Positions 1-8,837 of a DNA stretch of 64,000 bases are shown piece by piece (position 1 is the first letter of the stretch; each line of letters starts with the position of its first letter). The stretch is taken from NCBI RefSeq assembly GCF_009906955.1, contig NZ_CP047656.1, positions 3,099,001 to 3,163,000 on the forward strand. Direction: 5' to 3'. The notes under the pieces were generated by a model. It searched no databases and was not told where the DNA came from. It saw only the letters and a program-made list of their open reading frames with translations. The stretch is from Paraglaciecola mesophila. Lineage in GTDB: Bacteria > Pseudomonadota > Gammaproteobacteria > Enterobacterales > Alteromonadaceae. A program made the translations under genes and the position numbers.

Positions 1-1581
1 GTATTAAGTTTGAAAGAGTTAGGCCGCCTAGATGAGGCCGTAGCCGTGGCATGTCAGCATGTTGGCGTGGCTAACTTACTCAACTATTGTGTAAATGCTT
101 ACGCAGAAAAACAATTGTCGCTGTTTAAGAAAGAAAGTTATCAAGCGAGTCTCGATATGGCTGATAAAATTCGTATGCTACAGCCGTTAAATAGTGACCA
201 GTTGGAGATCTGTGCTTGGTCTCACTTTCATCTTGGGCATATTCAGCAGAGTGTGCGAGCATTTTCTGACTTGATTCAACAGCAGCCCGACAATCAAAAT
301 TATGCCAGGATATTGGTCATTTTGCTAAAAGATGACCGCAATATGTTAAATGCGATGGCTAATACTTACCCAGCTATTGCACATGAATTGAATCGCCAGA
401 ATAAGACACTCGCCTGGAATCGAAAGCAATTTAACCGCTTTTATCGCTTGAACGATACACAAGAGCAAGACAATCAATTTTTGCTTGAAGCCGGTCTTCA
501 TTGGCGCTCCCAAGGGGCAAATGATCCACTGGCCAATCTTGATAGCCAACATTATTTTGTTGGGCTAGCGCGAGATTGGCTGGATTATCGATTTGGCGTG
601 CGGCTCAACTATCAAAAGACTGATAGCCGTTCTCCAAACGTTGGTGACGCGTTTGGTATGGGTTTATTAGATTCCCCCTACGATGGTTTGACAGGTACGA
701 ATGAGAAAGGACTAAGTGCATATCTTAAGAAGCAAAGCGCGAGTGCCAACTTATTAGGTGAAATGTCTTATTGGCGGCCACAAAATTCATTGCGCCCAGT
801 GTTCTTAGGCAAATTATCAGGAGTATGGTTTTTGGACAACACCACGCTTGCGATGGCCCTGTTTCGTGAGCGGGTAAAAGATAGTGTTTTGAGTCTGCAT
901 GGTTTATTCGCTGAGGAAACAACGCGATGGGGCTCAGTAACCGCAAATGGTATTAAAGGTCTTGTTGCCTATGGTTTATCACGTCAATGGACCGTGTCTG
1001 CTGAATTTGCTGGGGCTAGGTTAATCGGGGAAAACGTCAGAGCTAACGATAAGCTGAATGTGAGCCTTTCTCTAACACGCAATATCGTAGATTTATATCC
1101 AGAAAAATTAGACTACTTGCGCATTGGGCCTTACCTGAGTTGGAGTCATTACCAAACGAATCAAAATACGTTTACCGTCGGAAATGGAGGGTATTTTAGT
1201 CCAGATCTGTTGGTCGGTGTGGGAGGGCGAGCCGAGTTACTGACCCTTGAAAATAAGACGTGGCAGTTAAAAGGAAAGCTTGATCTGGGGTACATTCTTA
1301 GTAAACCAAAGGAGATTACAAGGTTTCCGAATCGTGATGACGAGCAACAAGGGTTTCAACAATCTGAATCTGGACTTGGCGTCGGTCTTGAGCTTGAAGG
1401 CCAGTGGTTATTCCATCCACATTGGGAATTAATCGGACGGATAAAACATAACTATAGCGACACCTATAGAGAACTAAACATAGGGCTGCATATCCGTTGG
1501 AACTTCAGTGAGCGAAGGGGGATAACAAGTGATGGGTTTATTTCGTCTTCTCCTTATCAAGCTGATTACCCGTGGTATTAG
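1..1581 (+). CDS. BcsC-like outer-membrane protein, C-terminal part (5' end outside window)
   Basis: The reading frame is open through the left edge (codons at 1-9 read V-L-S), so only the C-terminal ~526 residues are seen. The first ~120 residues are helical and TPR-like. The rest alternates short polar and aromatic strands and resembles the BCSC C-terminal beta-barrel of cellulose synthase operon protein C, including a PYLSWSHY stretch and a later GGYFSP motif. In that family the periplasmic TPR superhelix and barrel export a polysaccharide (cellulose or similar) across the outer membrane. The partner synthase genes would lie upstream, outside the window. PgaA- or NfrA-like porins are alternatives. 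The family call rests on motif memory, not a search. Confidence 0.7.
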   Translation, partial: VLSLKELGRLDEAVAVACQHVGVANLLNYCVNAYAEKQLSLFKKESYQASLDMADKIRMLQPLNSDQLEICAWSHFHLGHIQQSVRAFSDLIQQQPDNQNYARILVILLKDDRNMLNAMANTYPAIAHELNRQNKTLAWNRKQFNRFYRLNDTQEQDNQFLLEAGLHWRSQGANDPLANLDSQHYFVGLARDWLDYRFGVRLNYQKTDSRSPNVGDAFGMGLLDSPYDGLTGTNEKGLSAYLKKQSASANLLGEMSYWRPQNSLRPVFLGKLSGVWFLDNTTLAMALFRERVKDSVLSLHGLFAEETTRWGSVTANGIKGLVAYGLSRQWTVSAEFAGARLIGENVRANDKLNVSLSLTRNIVDLYPEKLDYLRIGPYLSWSHYQTNQNTFTVGNGGYFSPDLLVGVGGRAELLTLENKTWQLKGKLDLGYILSKPKEITRFPNRDDEQQGFQQSESGLGVGLELEGQWLFHPHWELIGRIKHNYSDTYRELNIGLHIRWNFSERRGITSDGFISSSPYQADYPWY

Positions 1582-1661
1582 GGAATCAAATACGCGTCAG
1601 ACGAAATAATGAAATGTTCGCGGTTCGTTTATCGTTTGGCATATATTACGCTAATAAAAAT

Positions 1662-1689
1662 TTGAGATTTAATAACGACTGTATATACT
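1662..1689 (+). promoter_or_regulatory. Probable lexA sigma70 promoter
   Basis: TTGAGA (1662-1667) and TATACT (1684-1689) are separated by 16 bp. The -10 element lies inside the first LexA box, as expected for an SOS-autoregulated promoter. Inferred from sequence only. Confidence 0.55.
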
Positions 1690-1715
1690 CACAGTTAAAC
1701 TGTATGAAACAACAG
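1679..1715 (+). promoter_or_regulatory. Two tandem LexA (SOS) boxes upstream of lexA
   Basis: Box 1 is CTGTATATACTCACAG (1679-1694) and box 2 is CTGTATGAAACAACAG (1700-1715). Both fit the CTG-N10-CAG LexA consensus of gammaproteobacteria. Their starts are 21 bp apart, two helical turns, the same arrangement as the double operator of Escherichia coli lexA. Box 2 ends 7 bp before the lexA start codon, so LexA binding would block both initiation and early elongation. Confidence 0.9.
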
Positions 1716-1722
1716 GCTGTGT

Positions 1723-2346
1723 ATGCGTCCACTAACTCCCAGACAAGAAGAAGTTCTGCAACTGATTAAAACCACCATGCTGGATACCGGCATGCCGCCA
1801 ACGCGGGCCGAGATTGCAAGGCATCTTGGTTTTAAGTCGGCCAATGCCGCAGAAGAACACCTTAAAGCATTGGCCCGAAAAGGGGCAATCGAGATATTAC
1901 CCGGTACGTCTAGAGGGATTAGATTAACTGAGCCTTTAGAAGATCAGCTGGAAGATCAAGGTCTACCGCTTATTGGGCGCGTAGCTGCTGGAGAGCCTAT
2001 TCTGGCGCAAGAGCATGTTGAGATGCACTATAAGGTGGATCCAAGCTTGTTTAAACCAAGCGCTGACTTTTTATTACGCGTAAGCGGCATGAGCATGAAA
2101 GATATCGGTATTTTGGACGGTGATTTATTAGCCGTACACAAAACGACGGATGTGCATAATGGTCAAGTGGTGGTCGCTCGTGTAGATGAAGATGTGACCG
2201 TTAAACGACTTGAGCGCAAAGGCCGTCAGGTGGTATTGCATGCTGAAAATGAAGAGTTTCAACCTATAAAAGTCGATTTAGCAACGCAACCATTTAATAT
2301 TGAAGGCATTGCTGTCGGTGTGATTCGAAATGCTGACTGGATGTAA
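1723..2346 (+). CDS. lexA: LexA SOS repressor
   Basis: A 207-residue repressor and self-cleaving protease of the SOS regulon. The N-terminal winged helix-turn-helix ([15 protein letters not shown] onwards) is followed by the Ala89-Gly90 cleavage site in GRVAAGE. The S24-type catalytic serine is Ser124 (GMSM) and the lysine is Lys161 (TVKRL). The length is close to the E. coli protein. It is preceded by two LexA boxes and followed by an intrinsic terminator, so it is probably monocistronic. In E. coli lexA is followed by dinF; here a MATE gene lies about 11 kb downstream with no visible LexA box. No strong Shine-Dalgarno precedes the ATG. Confidence 0.97.
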   Translation: MRPLTPRQEEVLQLIKTTMLDTGMPPTRAEIARHLGFKSANAAEEHLKALARKGAIEILPGTSRGIRLTEPLEDQLEDQGLPLIGRVAAGEPILAQEHVEMHYKVDPSLFKPSADFLLRVSGMSMKDIGILDGDLLAVHKTTDVHNGQVVVARVDEDVTVKRLERKGRQVVLHAENEEFQPIKVDLATQPFNIEGIAVGVIRNADWM

Positions 2347-2368
2347 TTAAAAAGTAATCCCCCTGCCT

Positions 2369-2395
2369 GAGGGAGGCGCTTTTCTCCCTCTTTTT
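2369..2395 (+). terminator. Intrinsic terminator after lexA
   Basis: GAGGGAG (2369-2375), an 8-nt loop and CTCCCTC (2384-2390) are followed by TTTTT. It lies 22 bp after the lexA stop codon. Confidence 0.85.
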
Positions 2396-2727
2396 CGCTC
2401 TGAGTAATGGGCAGCAGCTAGGTCTTTTTATAGCGCAGTTCTCCCTTCTATTTTGTTTTCAAAAGCAGATTTCTCCCCCCATCGCTACTTAGTAATTGTT
2501 AGCTAAATGTAAACGTAACACACTGATTGATTGGTTGAATTTTGTACGTTTGAATATAAAATAAACAAAATAACTGGACTCCCCCCCCTATTTTGAGTAA
2601 TGCTTGTTACATGGTTAACAAGTTAGTAACAAAATTTGTCTTGTGCATAACCTTACAATAATAAAGTAAGACGTAAAGTTTGTTGGCTAGCGCCACTATT
2701 TCAAGCGTTTGACAAGCAGGGGGCCGA
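2396..2727 (+). promoter_or_regulatory. Upstream region of the cytochrome oxidase cluster with an inverted repeat
   Basis: This non-coding stretch is AT-rich. It contains an uninterrupted run of eight C (2581-2588) and an inverted repeat CTTGTTA (2603-2609) / TAACAAG (2616-2622). It must hold the coxB promoter, but I cannot assign -35/-10 elements with confidence. The inverted repeat could be an operator; no regulator is recognised. AGGGGG (2718-2723) serves as Shine-Dalgarno for the GTG start of coxB. Confidence 0.4.
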
Positions 2728-3882
2728 GTGAAGAAGATTTCGTTAAGTGTGATGGCAATGCTAGGAGTGTTTCAAAGCGGAACCGCTTTCGCAGAGTCTG
2801 TATCCGACTTAGATCAATATCAGCTAAATATGCGCAGAGGTGTCACCGACATCAGTGCAGAGGTCTATGACTTGCATATGCTGATGTTTATTATCTGTGT
2901 TGTTATTGCGGTCGGTGTGTTCGGCGCAATGTTTTATTCGATTCTGTTTCACCGTAAGTCCAGAGGTGCAAAGCCCGCTAACTTCCACGAGAGTGTAAAA
3001 GTGGAAATCGCTTGGACTGTCATTCCTTTTATTATTCTCATTGTAATGGCTATTCCTGCGGCGAAAACGCTGATCGCTATGGAAGACGCCAGTGAGCCTG
3101 AAGTGACAGTGCTTGTGACCGGATCACAATGGAAATGGCATTATAAATACATGGACAATGATGTTGAATTTTACTCTCGTCTAGCCACTCAACCGGATGA
3201 AATATCCGGCAAACTAGACAAGGGAGTGAATTATCTTCTAGAAGTTGACCAGCCGCTCGTAATACCCACTGACAAACGTGTCCGTTTCCTTATTACCTCC
3301 GATGATGTCATTCATTCTTGGTGGGTACCTGATTTTGCCGTTAAGCAAGACGCCAATCCTGGTTTTATTAATGATGCTTGGGCGCAAGTTAACGAGCCTG
3401 GCATATATCGTGGGCAATGTGCTGAATTATGCGGCAAAGATCATGGTTTTATGCCTGTAGTCGTGATTGCCAAAGAACCTGCTGAATATGATAAGTGGAT
3501 TGGTGAACGCCAAGCGATTCAAGAGAAAGCAAAAGCCGAAGAGCAACGTTTACTCGCTATGAATATGAGTAAAGACGAACTAATGAGTAACGGCCAAAAG
3601 ATTTATAACTCAGCGTGTGCTGCTTGCCACATGCCAAATGGGGAAGGGTTGCCGGGGGTATTTCCTGCTTTGAAAGGCAGTGATATCGCGTTAAATGATA
3701 TGGCAGCGCATATTGATATCGTGCTCAATGGTAAATCAGGTACGGCTATGGCCGCCTTCGCTAAGCAGCTAACCATGTCTGAACTTGCCGCGGTTATCAC
3801 CTATGAGCGGAATGCTTGGGGGAATGATACGGGTGATTTAGTACAGGCAAAAGATATTAACGCTGCTTTAAACGGCCAATAG
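2728..3882 (+). CDS. coxB: Cytochrome c oxidase subunit II with fused cytochrome c domain
   Basis: A 384-residue subunit that receives electrons from cytochrome c and passes them to subunit I. It has an N-terminal signal peptide ending near AFA, two transmembrane helices (about 50-75 and 90-110) and a cupredoxin domain with the CuA motif [14 protein letters not shown]-terminal class I cytochrome c follows, with haem motif CAACH (Cys297, Cys300, His301). The fused cytochrome c makes this a caa3-type enzyme. The start is GTG with an AGGGGG ribosome-binding site. It is the first gene of the cluster; coxA follows after 10 bp. Confidence 0.96.
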   Translation: MKKISLSVMAMLGVFQSGTAFAESVSDLDQYQLNMRRGVTDISAEVYDLHMLMFIICVVIAVGVFGAMFYSILFHRKSRGAKPANFHESVKVEIAWTVIPFIILIVMAIPAAKTLIAMEDASEPEVTVLVTGSQWKWHYKYMDNDVEFYSRLATQPDEISGKLDKGVNYLLEVDQPLVIPTDKRVRFLITSDDVIHSWWVPDFAVKQDANPGFINDAWAQVNEPGIYRGQCAELCGKDHGFMPVVVIAKEPAEYDKWIGERQAIQEKAKAEEQRLLAMNMSKDELMSNGQKIYNSACAACHMPNGEGLPGVFPALKGSDIALNDMAAHIDIVLNGKSGTAMAAFAKQLTMSELAAVITYERNAWGNDTGDLVQAKDINAALNGQ

Positions 3883-3892
3883 GGAGACGATC

Positions 3893-5491
3893 ATGAGCAC
3901 AGTAACTGACACGATTCATCACGACGACGATCATCACGAACATCATGCGCCTCCTTCAGGTATTAAGCGCTGGTTATATACCACCAACCACAAAGATATA
4001 GGCACTCTATACCTTTGGTTTGCTTTTATTATGTTTTTAACTGGCGGTGCCATGGCCATGGTTATCCGCGCCGAGTTATTTCAGCCTGGCTTGCAAATAG
4101 TTGAACCTAATTTCTTCAATCAGATGACCACGGTGCACGGCCTCATAATGGTTTTTGGTGCTGTCATGCCTGCTTTTACTGGGCTTGCTAATTGGCTTGT
4201 GCCCATGATGATCGGCGCGCCAGATATGGCGTTACCACGCATGAATAACTGGAGCTTTTGGATCTTACCTTTTGCTTTCTTGATTCTATTGTCATCGCTG
4301 TTCATGGAAGGTGGCGGCCCTGCATTTGGTTGGACTTTTTATGCTCCGCTATCCACTACTTACAGTGGCGATAGCACTGCGCTATTTGTTTTCTCAGTAC
4401 ATATCATGGGGATCTCTTCGATCATGGGGGCGATCAATGTGATCGTCACGATTTTTAACATGCGAGCGCCCGGCATGACTTGGATGAAAATGCCGCTCTT
4501 TGTTTGGACATGGCTGATAACGGCATTTCTGCTGATAGCGGTGATGCCAGTGTTAGCCGGTGCGGTGACTATGGTGCTCACTGATAAATTCTTTGGTACG
4601 AGCTTTTTTGATGCCGCTGGCGGCGGTGATCCTGTGATGTTCCAGCATATCTTCTGGTTTTTCGGCCATCCGGAGGTATACATCATGATACTGCCGGCTT
4701 TTGGGATCATTTCCCAAATTGTACCGACCTTCGCCCGTAAACGGTTATTCGGCTATGCCTCAATGGTGTATGCAACTGCCTCAATCGCTTTGCTATCGTT
4801 TATAGTTTGGGCTCACCATATGTTTACCACGGGTATGCCGGTGTTTGCCGAGATGTTCTTTATGTTGGCGACTATGCTGATATCGGTACCTACAGGGGTG
4901 AAAGTCTTTAACTGGGTAGCTACGATGTGGCGAGGTTCTCTTAGTTTCGAGGTGCCTATGCTGTTTGCGCTGGCTTTCATCGTGCTGTTCACCATTGGTG
5001 GATTGTCAGGCTTGATGCTGGCTATTACCCCTGTGGACTTTCAATATCACGACACCTATTTCGTGGTAGCCCACTTTCACTACGTGTTAGTAACGGGTGC
5101 TATCTTCTCAATTATGGCAGCTGTGTATTACTGGTTACCTAAGTGGACGGGGAAAATGTTTGATATTACGTTGGCCAAATGGCATTTCTGGTGCTCTTTG
5201 GTTTCGGTAAACGTGTTGTTCTTCCCTATGCACTTTGTGGGCTTAGCCGGTATGCCACGACGCATTCCTGATTATGCACTGCAGTTCGCAGACTTTAACA
5301 AATGGATAAGCCTCGGCGGGTTCGCGTTCGGTTTGTCCCAGCTGATTTTCTTGGCGCTTCTTATTAAGGCTTGCAGTAAAAAAGGTGAGCCCGTGAGTGA
5401 CCAAGTGTGGGAAGGAGCAGAAGGACTAGAGTGGGAAATCCCATCACCTGCGCCTTATCATACGTTCGAAACACCGCCTGTTATTAAGTAG
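3893..5491 (+). CDS. coxA: Cytochrome c oxidase subunit I
   Basis: A 532-residue catalytic subunit with about twelve transmembrane helices that holds haem a, haem a3 and CuB. Signature motifs are visible: [11 protein letters not shown] (CuB ligand and the cross-linked His-Tyr region), AHHMFTTG (the CuB histidine pair) and HFHYVLV (haem a3 and haem a ligands). The N terminus is unusually His/Asp-rich (residues 9-20), which might bind metal, but this is unproven. AGGGAG precedes the ATG. Confidence 0.97.
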   Translation: MSTVTDTIHHDDDHHEHHAPPSGIKRWLYTTNHKDIGTLYLWFAFIMFLTGGAMAMVIRAELFQPGLQIVEPNFFNQMTTVHGLIMVFGAVMPAFTGLANWLVPMMIGAPDMALPRMNNWSFWILPFAFLILLSSLFMEGGGPAFGWTFYAPLSTTYSGDSTALFVFSVHIMGISSIMGAINVIVTIFNMRAPGMTWMKMPLFVWTWLITAFLLIAVMPVLAGAVTMVLTDKFFGTSFFDAAGGGDPVMFQHIFWFFGHPEVYIMILPAFGIISQIVPTFARKRLFGYASMVYATASIALLSFIVWAHHMFTTGMPVFAEMFFMLATMLISVPTGVKVFNWVATMWRGSLSFEVPMLFALAFIVLFTIGGLSGLMLAITPVDFQYHDTYFVVAHFHYVLVTGAIFSIMAAVYYWLPKWTGKMFDITLAKWHFWCSLVSVNVLFFPMHFVGLAGMPRRIPDYALQFADFNKWISLGGFAFGLSQLIFLALLIKACSKKGEPVSDQVWEGAEGLEWEIPSPAPYHTFETPPVIK

Positions 5492-5509
5492 GCGGTATAG
5501 GAGCACATT

Positions 5510-5737
5510 ATGTTGCTAGGAAAAGCCAAACACTCAAAAACGTGCGTAATAAAGCGTTCATTGGCTCTCACTCTTGGCATTTTAGCATTTGGTTTTTGTA
5601 ACAGCTTACAAAGCGATGGCTATATTCCGTACAGTGAGGCTGACCGATTTGCGTTACACAACGAAATGTATATTGCAGGTATGGCTCAGCAAGGACTCGA
5701 GCAATCTTACTCCGGAATGTTTTGGCATTCCTTATGA
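5510..5737 (+). CDS. Small membrane protein of unknown function between coxA and ctaG
   Basis: A 75-residue ORF with a good ribosome-binding site (AGGAG, 8 bp before ATG). It contains one hydrophobic segment (about residues 18-32, ALTLGILAFGF) followed by a polar tail. Its TGA overlaps the ATG of ctaG as ATGA, so the two are probably translationally coupled. Position suggests a small oxidase assembly or stability factor, but I recognise no family. It starts 18 bp after coxA and shares its strand, which supports a real gene. Confidence 0.6.
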   Translation: MLLGKAKHSKTCVIKRSLALTLGILAFGFCNSLQSDGYIPYSEADRFALHNEMYIAGMAQQGLEQSYSGMFWHSL

Positions 5738-6342
5738 ATAACGATAAGTCAGAGCAACAGCTAGACACGACTGGTGCCAGCAAGCAGAAAACGCAGACCA
5801 ATCACGGCAAAATGGTGGTAAAGCTTTTGGCTGTGGTGCTGGGGATGTTTGGTTTCGGTTTCGCGTTAGTGCCTTTGTATGATGTTTTTTGCGACCTTAC
5901 TGGGCTTAACGGTAAGACAGCGAATTCTGCGGCTGTATATGAAGTGATGGAGGTAGATGAGTCTCGCACTATAACGATTGATTTCATCACCCGCACAAAT
6001 ACAGGAATGGCGTGGACGTTTGAAGCGGAAAAACGTCAAGTCAAAGTTCATCCGGGGCAGATGAATGAAATCAATTTTACGGTTAATAACCCGACGACAC
6101 ACTCTGTTGTTGGTCAAGCTGTGCCTTCAGTTTCACCTGGCACAGCAGCGTTATTTCTAAACAAAACAGAGTGTTTTTGTTTTGAGCAGCAGGTTTTGCA
6201 GGCAGGTGAGACGGCGATCATGCCGATGCGGTTTTACGTTGACCCACAATTGCCTGACGACATTAGCTATTTCGCATTGCAATACACCTTATACGACGTC
6301 ACCGCGACGGCAGGTGATCTCGCAATGAATCGTGGTGAATAG
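5734..6342 (+). CDS. ctaG: Cytochrome c oxidase assembly protein CtaG/Cox11
   Basis: Copper chaperone that inserts CuB into subunit I. It has one N-terminal transmembrane helix (about residues 27-47) and a periplasmic domain with the Cox11 copper-binding motif CFCF in TECFCFEQQ. I chose the ATG at 5734, giving 202 residues, because it overlaps the stop of the preceding small gene. An in-frame TTG at 5722 is a less likely start. Confidence 0.93.
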   Translation: MNNDKSEQQLDTTGASKQKTQTNHGKMVVKLLAVVLGMFGFGFALVPLYDVFCDLTGLNGKTANSAAVYEVMEVDESRTITIDFITRTNTGMAWTFEAEKRQVKVHPGQMNEINFTVNNPTTHSVVGQAVPSVSPGTAALFLNKTECFCFEQQVLQAGETAIMPMRFYVDPQLPDDISYFALQYTLYDVTATAGDLAMNRGE

Positions 6343-6353
6343 GAGAACGAATA

Positions 6354-7235
6354 ATGGCTCAGCCAGAATATGAAAAGTATTACGTACCTGATAGTAGTCC
6401 TTGGCCTATTGTTGGGGCAGTTGCATTATTTTTAATTGCCGTTGGAGCAGGAAACTTTGTAATCGAACAAACCAAAGGGATCTCAGGTTACGGTGGGCAT
6501 ATTTTAATCGCTGGATTTGCTGCCCTAATTTTTATGTTGTTTGGTTGGTTTAGAAATCAAATTCATGAGTCCATGAGTGGTTTATATAGCGCCCAATTAG
6601 GACGTTCATATCGTCAAGGTATGGCATGGTTTATTTTTTCTGAAGTCATGTTTTTCGGTGCATTTTTTGGTGCGCTTTTTTATGCGCGTATGATTGCAAT
6701 CCCTTGGTTAGGTGGCTCAAGCAATAATGCGGCAACAAACGAAGTGTTATGGCCCGCCTTTGAAGCGATATGGCCACTCGTTGAAACCCCAGGCGGGGTG
6801 CAGACCGAAGCTATGGGTTGGTATGGTTTGCCTCTTATCAACACCGTAATTCTATTGATTTCCTCGGTTACCTGCCACTTTGCTCATGTGGCGCTTGAAG
6901 AGAACAAGCGCGGTCGTTTAAAGCTGATGCTTGGGATCACCGTATTGCTTGGAGCAATATTCATGACTCTGCAAGTTGAAGAATACATACACGCTTATCA
7001 AGAAATGGGCTTAACACTGCAATCAGGCATTTACGGTAACACCTTCTTCTTACTTACAGGGTTCCACGGTTTACATGTAACATTGGGCGCTATTATCCTA
7101 TTTATTATGCTATTGAGGATATTTAAAGGGCATTTTACCCCTGATGATCACTTCGCTTTTCAAGCGGGCAGTTGGTATTGGCACTTTGTTGATGTAGTTT
7201 GGGTAATGTTGTTTTTCTTTGTGTATATATTGTAA
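6354..7235 (+). CDS. coxC: Cytochrome c oxidase subunit III
   Basis: A 293-residue subunit with about seven transmembrane helices. Typical motifs include the HVALEE stretch, the FFLLTGFHGLHVTLG helix and the C-terminal SWYWHFVDVVWVMLFFFVYI. It has an AGGAG ribosome-binding site and lies 11 bp after ctaG. A long stem-loop follows the stop codon. Confidence 0.97.
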   Translation: MAQPEYEKYYVPDSSPWPIVGAVALFLIAVGAGNFVIEQTKGISGYGGHILIAGFAALIFMLFGWFRNQIHESMSGLYSAQLGRSYRQGMAWFIFSEVMFFGAFFGALFYARMIAIPWLGGSSNNAATNEVLWPAFEAIWPLVETPGGVQTEAMGWYGLPLINTVILLISSVTCHFAHVALEENKRGRLKLMLGITVLLGAIFMTLQVEEYIHAYQEMGLTLQSGIYGNTFFLLTGFHGLHVTLGAIILFIMLLRIFKGHFTPDDHFAFQAGSWYWHFVDVVWVMLFFFVYIL

Positions 7236-7244
7236 TTGCTTTAT

Positions 7245-7279
7245 CTCTCCACTCGCCTTAGCAGTAAGGCAGTGGAGAG
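7245..7279. terminator. Long stem-loop between convergent coxC and DUF2909 genes
   Basis: CTCTCCACT (7245-7253) pairs with AGTGGAGAG (7271-7279), and inside it GCCTTA pairs with TAAGGC around a GCAG loop. Only one base is unpaired, giving a 15-bp stem. It lacks a strong T tract on either side, so it may be a bidirectional terminator or a 3'-end stabiliser. Confidence 0.6.
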
Positions 7280-7291
7280 GATTTGAGGTTT

Positions 7292-7501
7292 TTAGTAAGG
7301 GCGAGGATTTGGCTCAATAAGTCCAGTGGCCATAGCAATAAGGATGACCAACACAATTGCCACCGACGTCAACACTCGCCTGCCAATGTATTTACTCATA
7401 TTTGCTTGTTTCGGTTCATCTTTAAGCATTACAGTCATAGCTTTAAACAAGTTATAAATCATAACGATAAGTAGTATTCCGATGATTATCTTTATTAGCA
7501 C
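7292..7501 (-). CDS. DUF2909 twin-transmembrane small protein
   Basis: A 69-residue membrane protein with two hydrophobic helices (residues about 2-20 and 41-60) flanking a charged linker (LKDEPKQ), ending MATGLIEPNPRPY. This matches my recollection of the DUF2909 family, commonly found beside surf1 in gammaproteobacterial oxidase clusters. I chose the GTG at 7501 because GAGAGGG lies 9 bp upstream and the family starts at this point. An in-frame GTG at 7519 lacks a ribosome-binding site. It runs against the oxidase genes, so it has its own promoter, which must overlap the start of surf1. Function unknown. Confidence 0.75.
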   Translation of the reverse strand: MLIKIIIGILLIVMIYNLFKAMTVMLKDEPKQANMSKYIGRRVLTSVAIVLVILIAMATGLIEPNPRPY

Positions 7502-7536
7502 TTTGGTTTTCCCTCTCACTGTTTTTTTTGTTGTTG

Positions 7537-8283
7537 ATGAGCATGCTTAGGGTCATTAAGCGATTACCTTTAATTTCTACACTAGTGACTTTGTGCGCCG
7601 TTGTCATCATGTTTGCACTTGCGAATTGGCAATTGCAGCGAGGCTTAGATAAAGCACAGCGTATGCAAAGTATTGATTCAGTGACAAATAGTACTTCGTA
7701 TTCCTTTGATGCCGTATTGGCGCGCACTCAAGATATACAAGATTTACCGATTTCGTTCTCTGGTTCAATAGAGTCACAGCAAGTCTTTTTATTGGATAAC
7801 CGCATTAAGCAGGGGCGCCCTGGGTTTGACGTATATGCAGTCGCAAAAAGTAATGATCATAATGTACTGGTTAACTTTGGCTGGGTAGCAGGTAAACAAA
7901 TGCGTGACGATCTACCCGAAGTGTCACTGCCAGATAGGTTGAATGATGCGCAAGGACGAGTCGTATTGCCCAGTGATAACCCCATGGTAAAAGAAACTGC
8001 TACTCAAGATGGGTTATGGCCCAAGGTCATACAGCAAATAGATATTCAGTTTATTGAGCAGGTGTTACAGGCTGAGGTATTGCCGTTTGTGATTACACTC
8101 ACGCAAAACAATGCGCAATTCATTCGCAACTGGCAACCAGTGGTAATGCCCCCAGAGAAGCATTACGCCTATGCAGTACAGTGGCTAGGCTTAGGTATCG
8201 CAGCATTTTTTGTATATTTTTTCGCACTTCGCGCACGTTTGCGCTCCGGACTTAAGAAGGGATCCCATGAACAAGACGAATAA
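7537..8283 (+). CDS. SURF1-family cytochrome oxidase assembly protein
   Basis: A 248-residue assembly factor involved in haem a insertion into subunit I. It has N- and C-terminal transmembrane helices (about 11-31 and 217-237) around a periplasmic domain. Family motifs include ANWQLQRGLDK, VFLLDNR..GRPGFDVY and VNFGWV. I start it at the ATG at 7537; the longer frame uses TTG codons. Its last 17 bases overlap the next gene. Confidence 0.88.
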   Translation: MSMLRVIKRLPLISTLVTLCAVVIMFALANWQLQRGLDKAQRMQSIDSVTNSTSYSFDAVLARTQDIQDLPISFSGSIESQQVFLLDNRIKQGRPGFDVYAVAKSNDHNVLVNFGWVAGKQMRDDLPEVSLPDRLNDAQGRVVLPSDNPMVKETATQDGLWPKVIQQIDIQFIEQVLQAEVLPFVITLTQNNAQFIRNWQPVVMPPEKHYAYAVQWLGLGIAAFFVYFFALRARLRSGLKKGSHEQDE

Positions 8284-8827
8284 CAAACGCCTGATTATCA
8301 CGCTCGCTCTTGTATTTATTTTGCCGGTCGTTTTGGCCAAACTTGCGTTGGACAATAATTGGTTTAACAAAGCTGCGACCAATAAAGGTGAACTGCTTTC
8401 ACCAACGTTAGACATGACAGCGATTCAAGACCAGGCGGCAGAACCCAAATGGCAGTTGCTGTATGTTTTACCGTCGCAGTGCACCGTTGAGTGTGAGAAC
8501 GCCTTGTATAGCGTAGAGCAAGTGTGGACCGCGTTGGGCAAAGAACATGACAGAGTGCGTGCGACGGTGATCAGTACACCTGAAAGTGATGCCACTATTA
8601 TCCAGCGTTTGAATGAGAAAAATACTGTTAAGTTGTTAAAAACTAACGCGGAAAATGTTAATAATGTATTTCAAGGTGAGTCAGTAAATGCTATTTTCAT
8701 AGCAGATACCTTGAATAATGTGATCTTACGTTACCCACTTCAAGTTGAGCAGCAGCAAGCTATTTTGCATAGTCGTGACATATTATCCGATTTGCGCAAA
8801 CTGCTGAAATTATCGCGCATAGGCTAG
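8267..8827 (+). CDS. Thioredoxin-like membrane-anchored protein of the oxidase cluster
   Basis: A 186-residue protein with one N-terminal membrane anchor (residues 8-25) and a periplasmic domain. WQLLYVLPSQCTVECENALYSVEQV resembles the strand and the Cys-X3-Cys site of SCO/thioredoxin-like folds. The ATG has AGAAGGG upstream and lies inside the 3' end of surf1. Between surf1 and ctaA it is most likely a redox or copper-delivery assembly factor. That role is inferred from position and the two cysteines. Confidence 0.7.
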   Translation: MNKTNNKRLIITLALVFILPVVLAKLALDNNWFNKAATNKGELLSPTLDMTAIQDQAAEPKWQLLYVLPSQCTVECENALYSVEQVWTALGKEHDRVRATVISTPESDATIIQRLNEKNTVKLLKTNAENVNNVFQGESVNAIFIADTLNNVILRYPLQVEQQQAILHSRDILSDLRKLLKLSRIG

Positions 8828-8837
8828 AGGAACGTTC

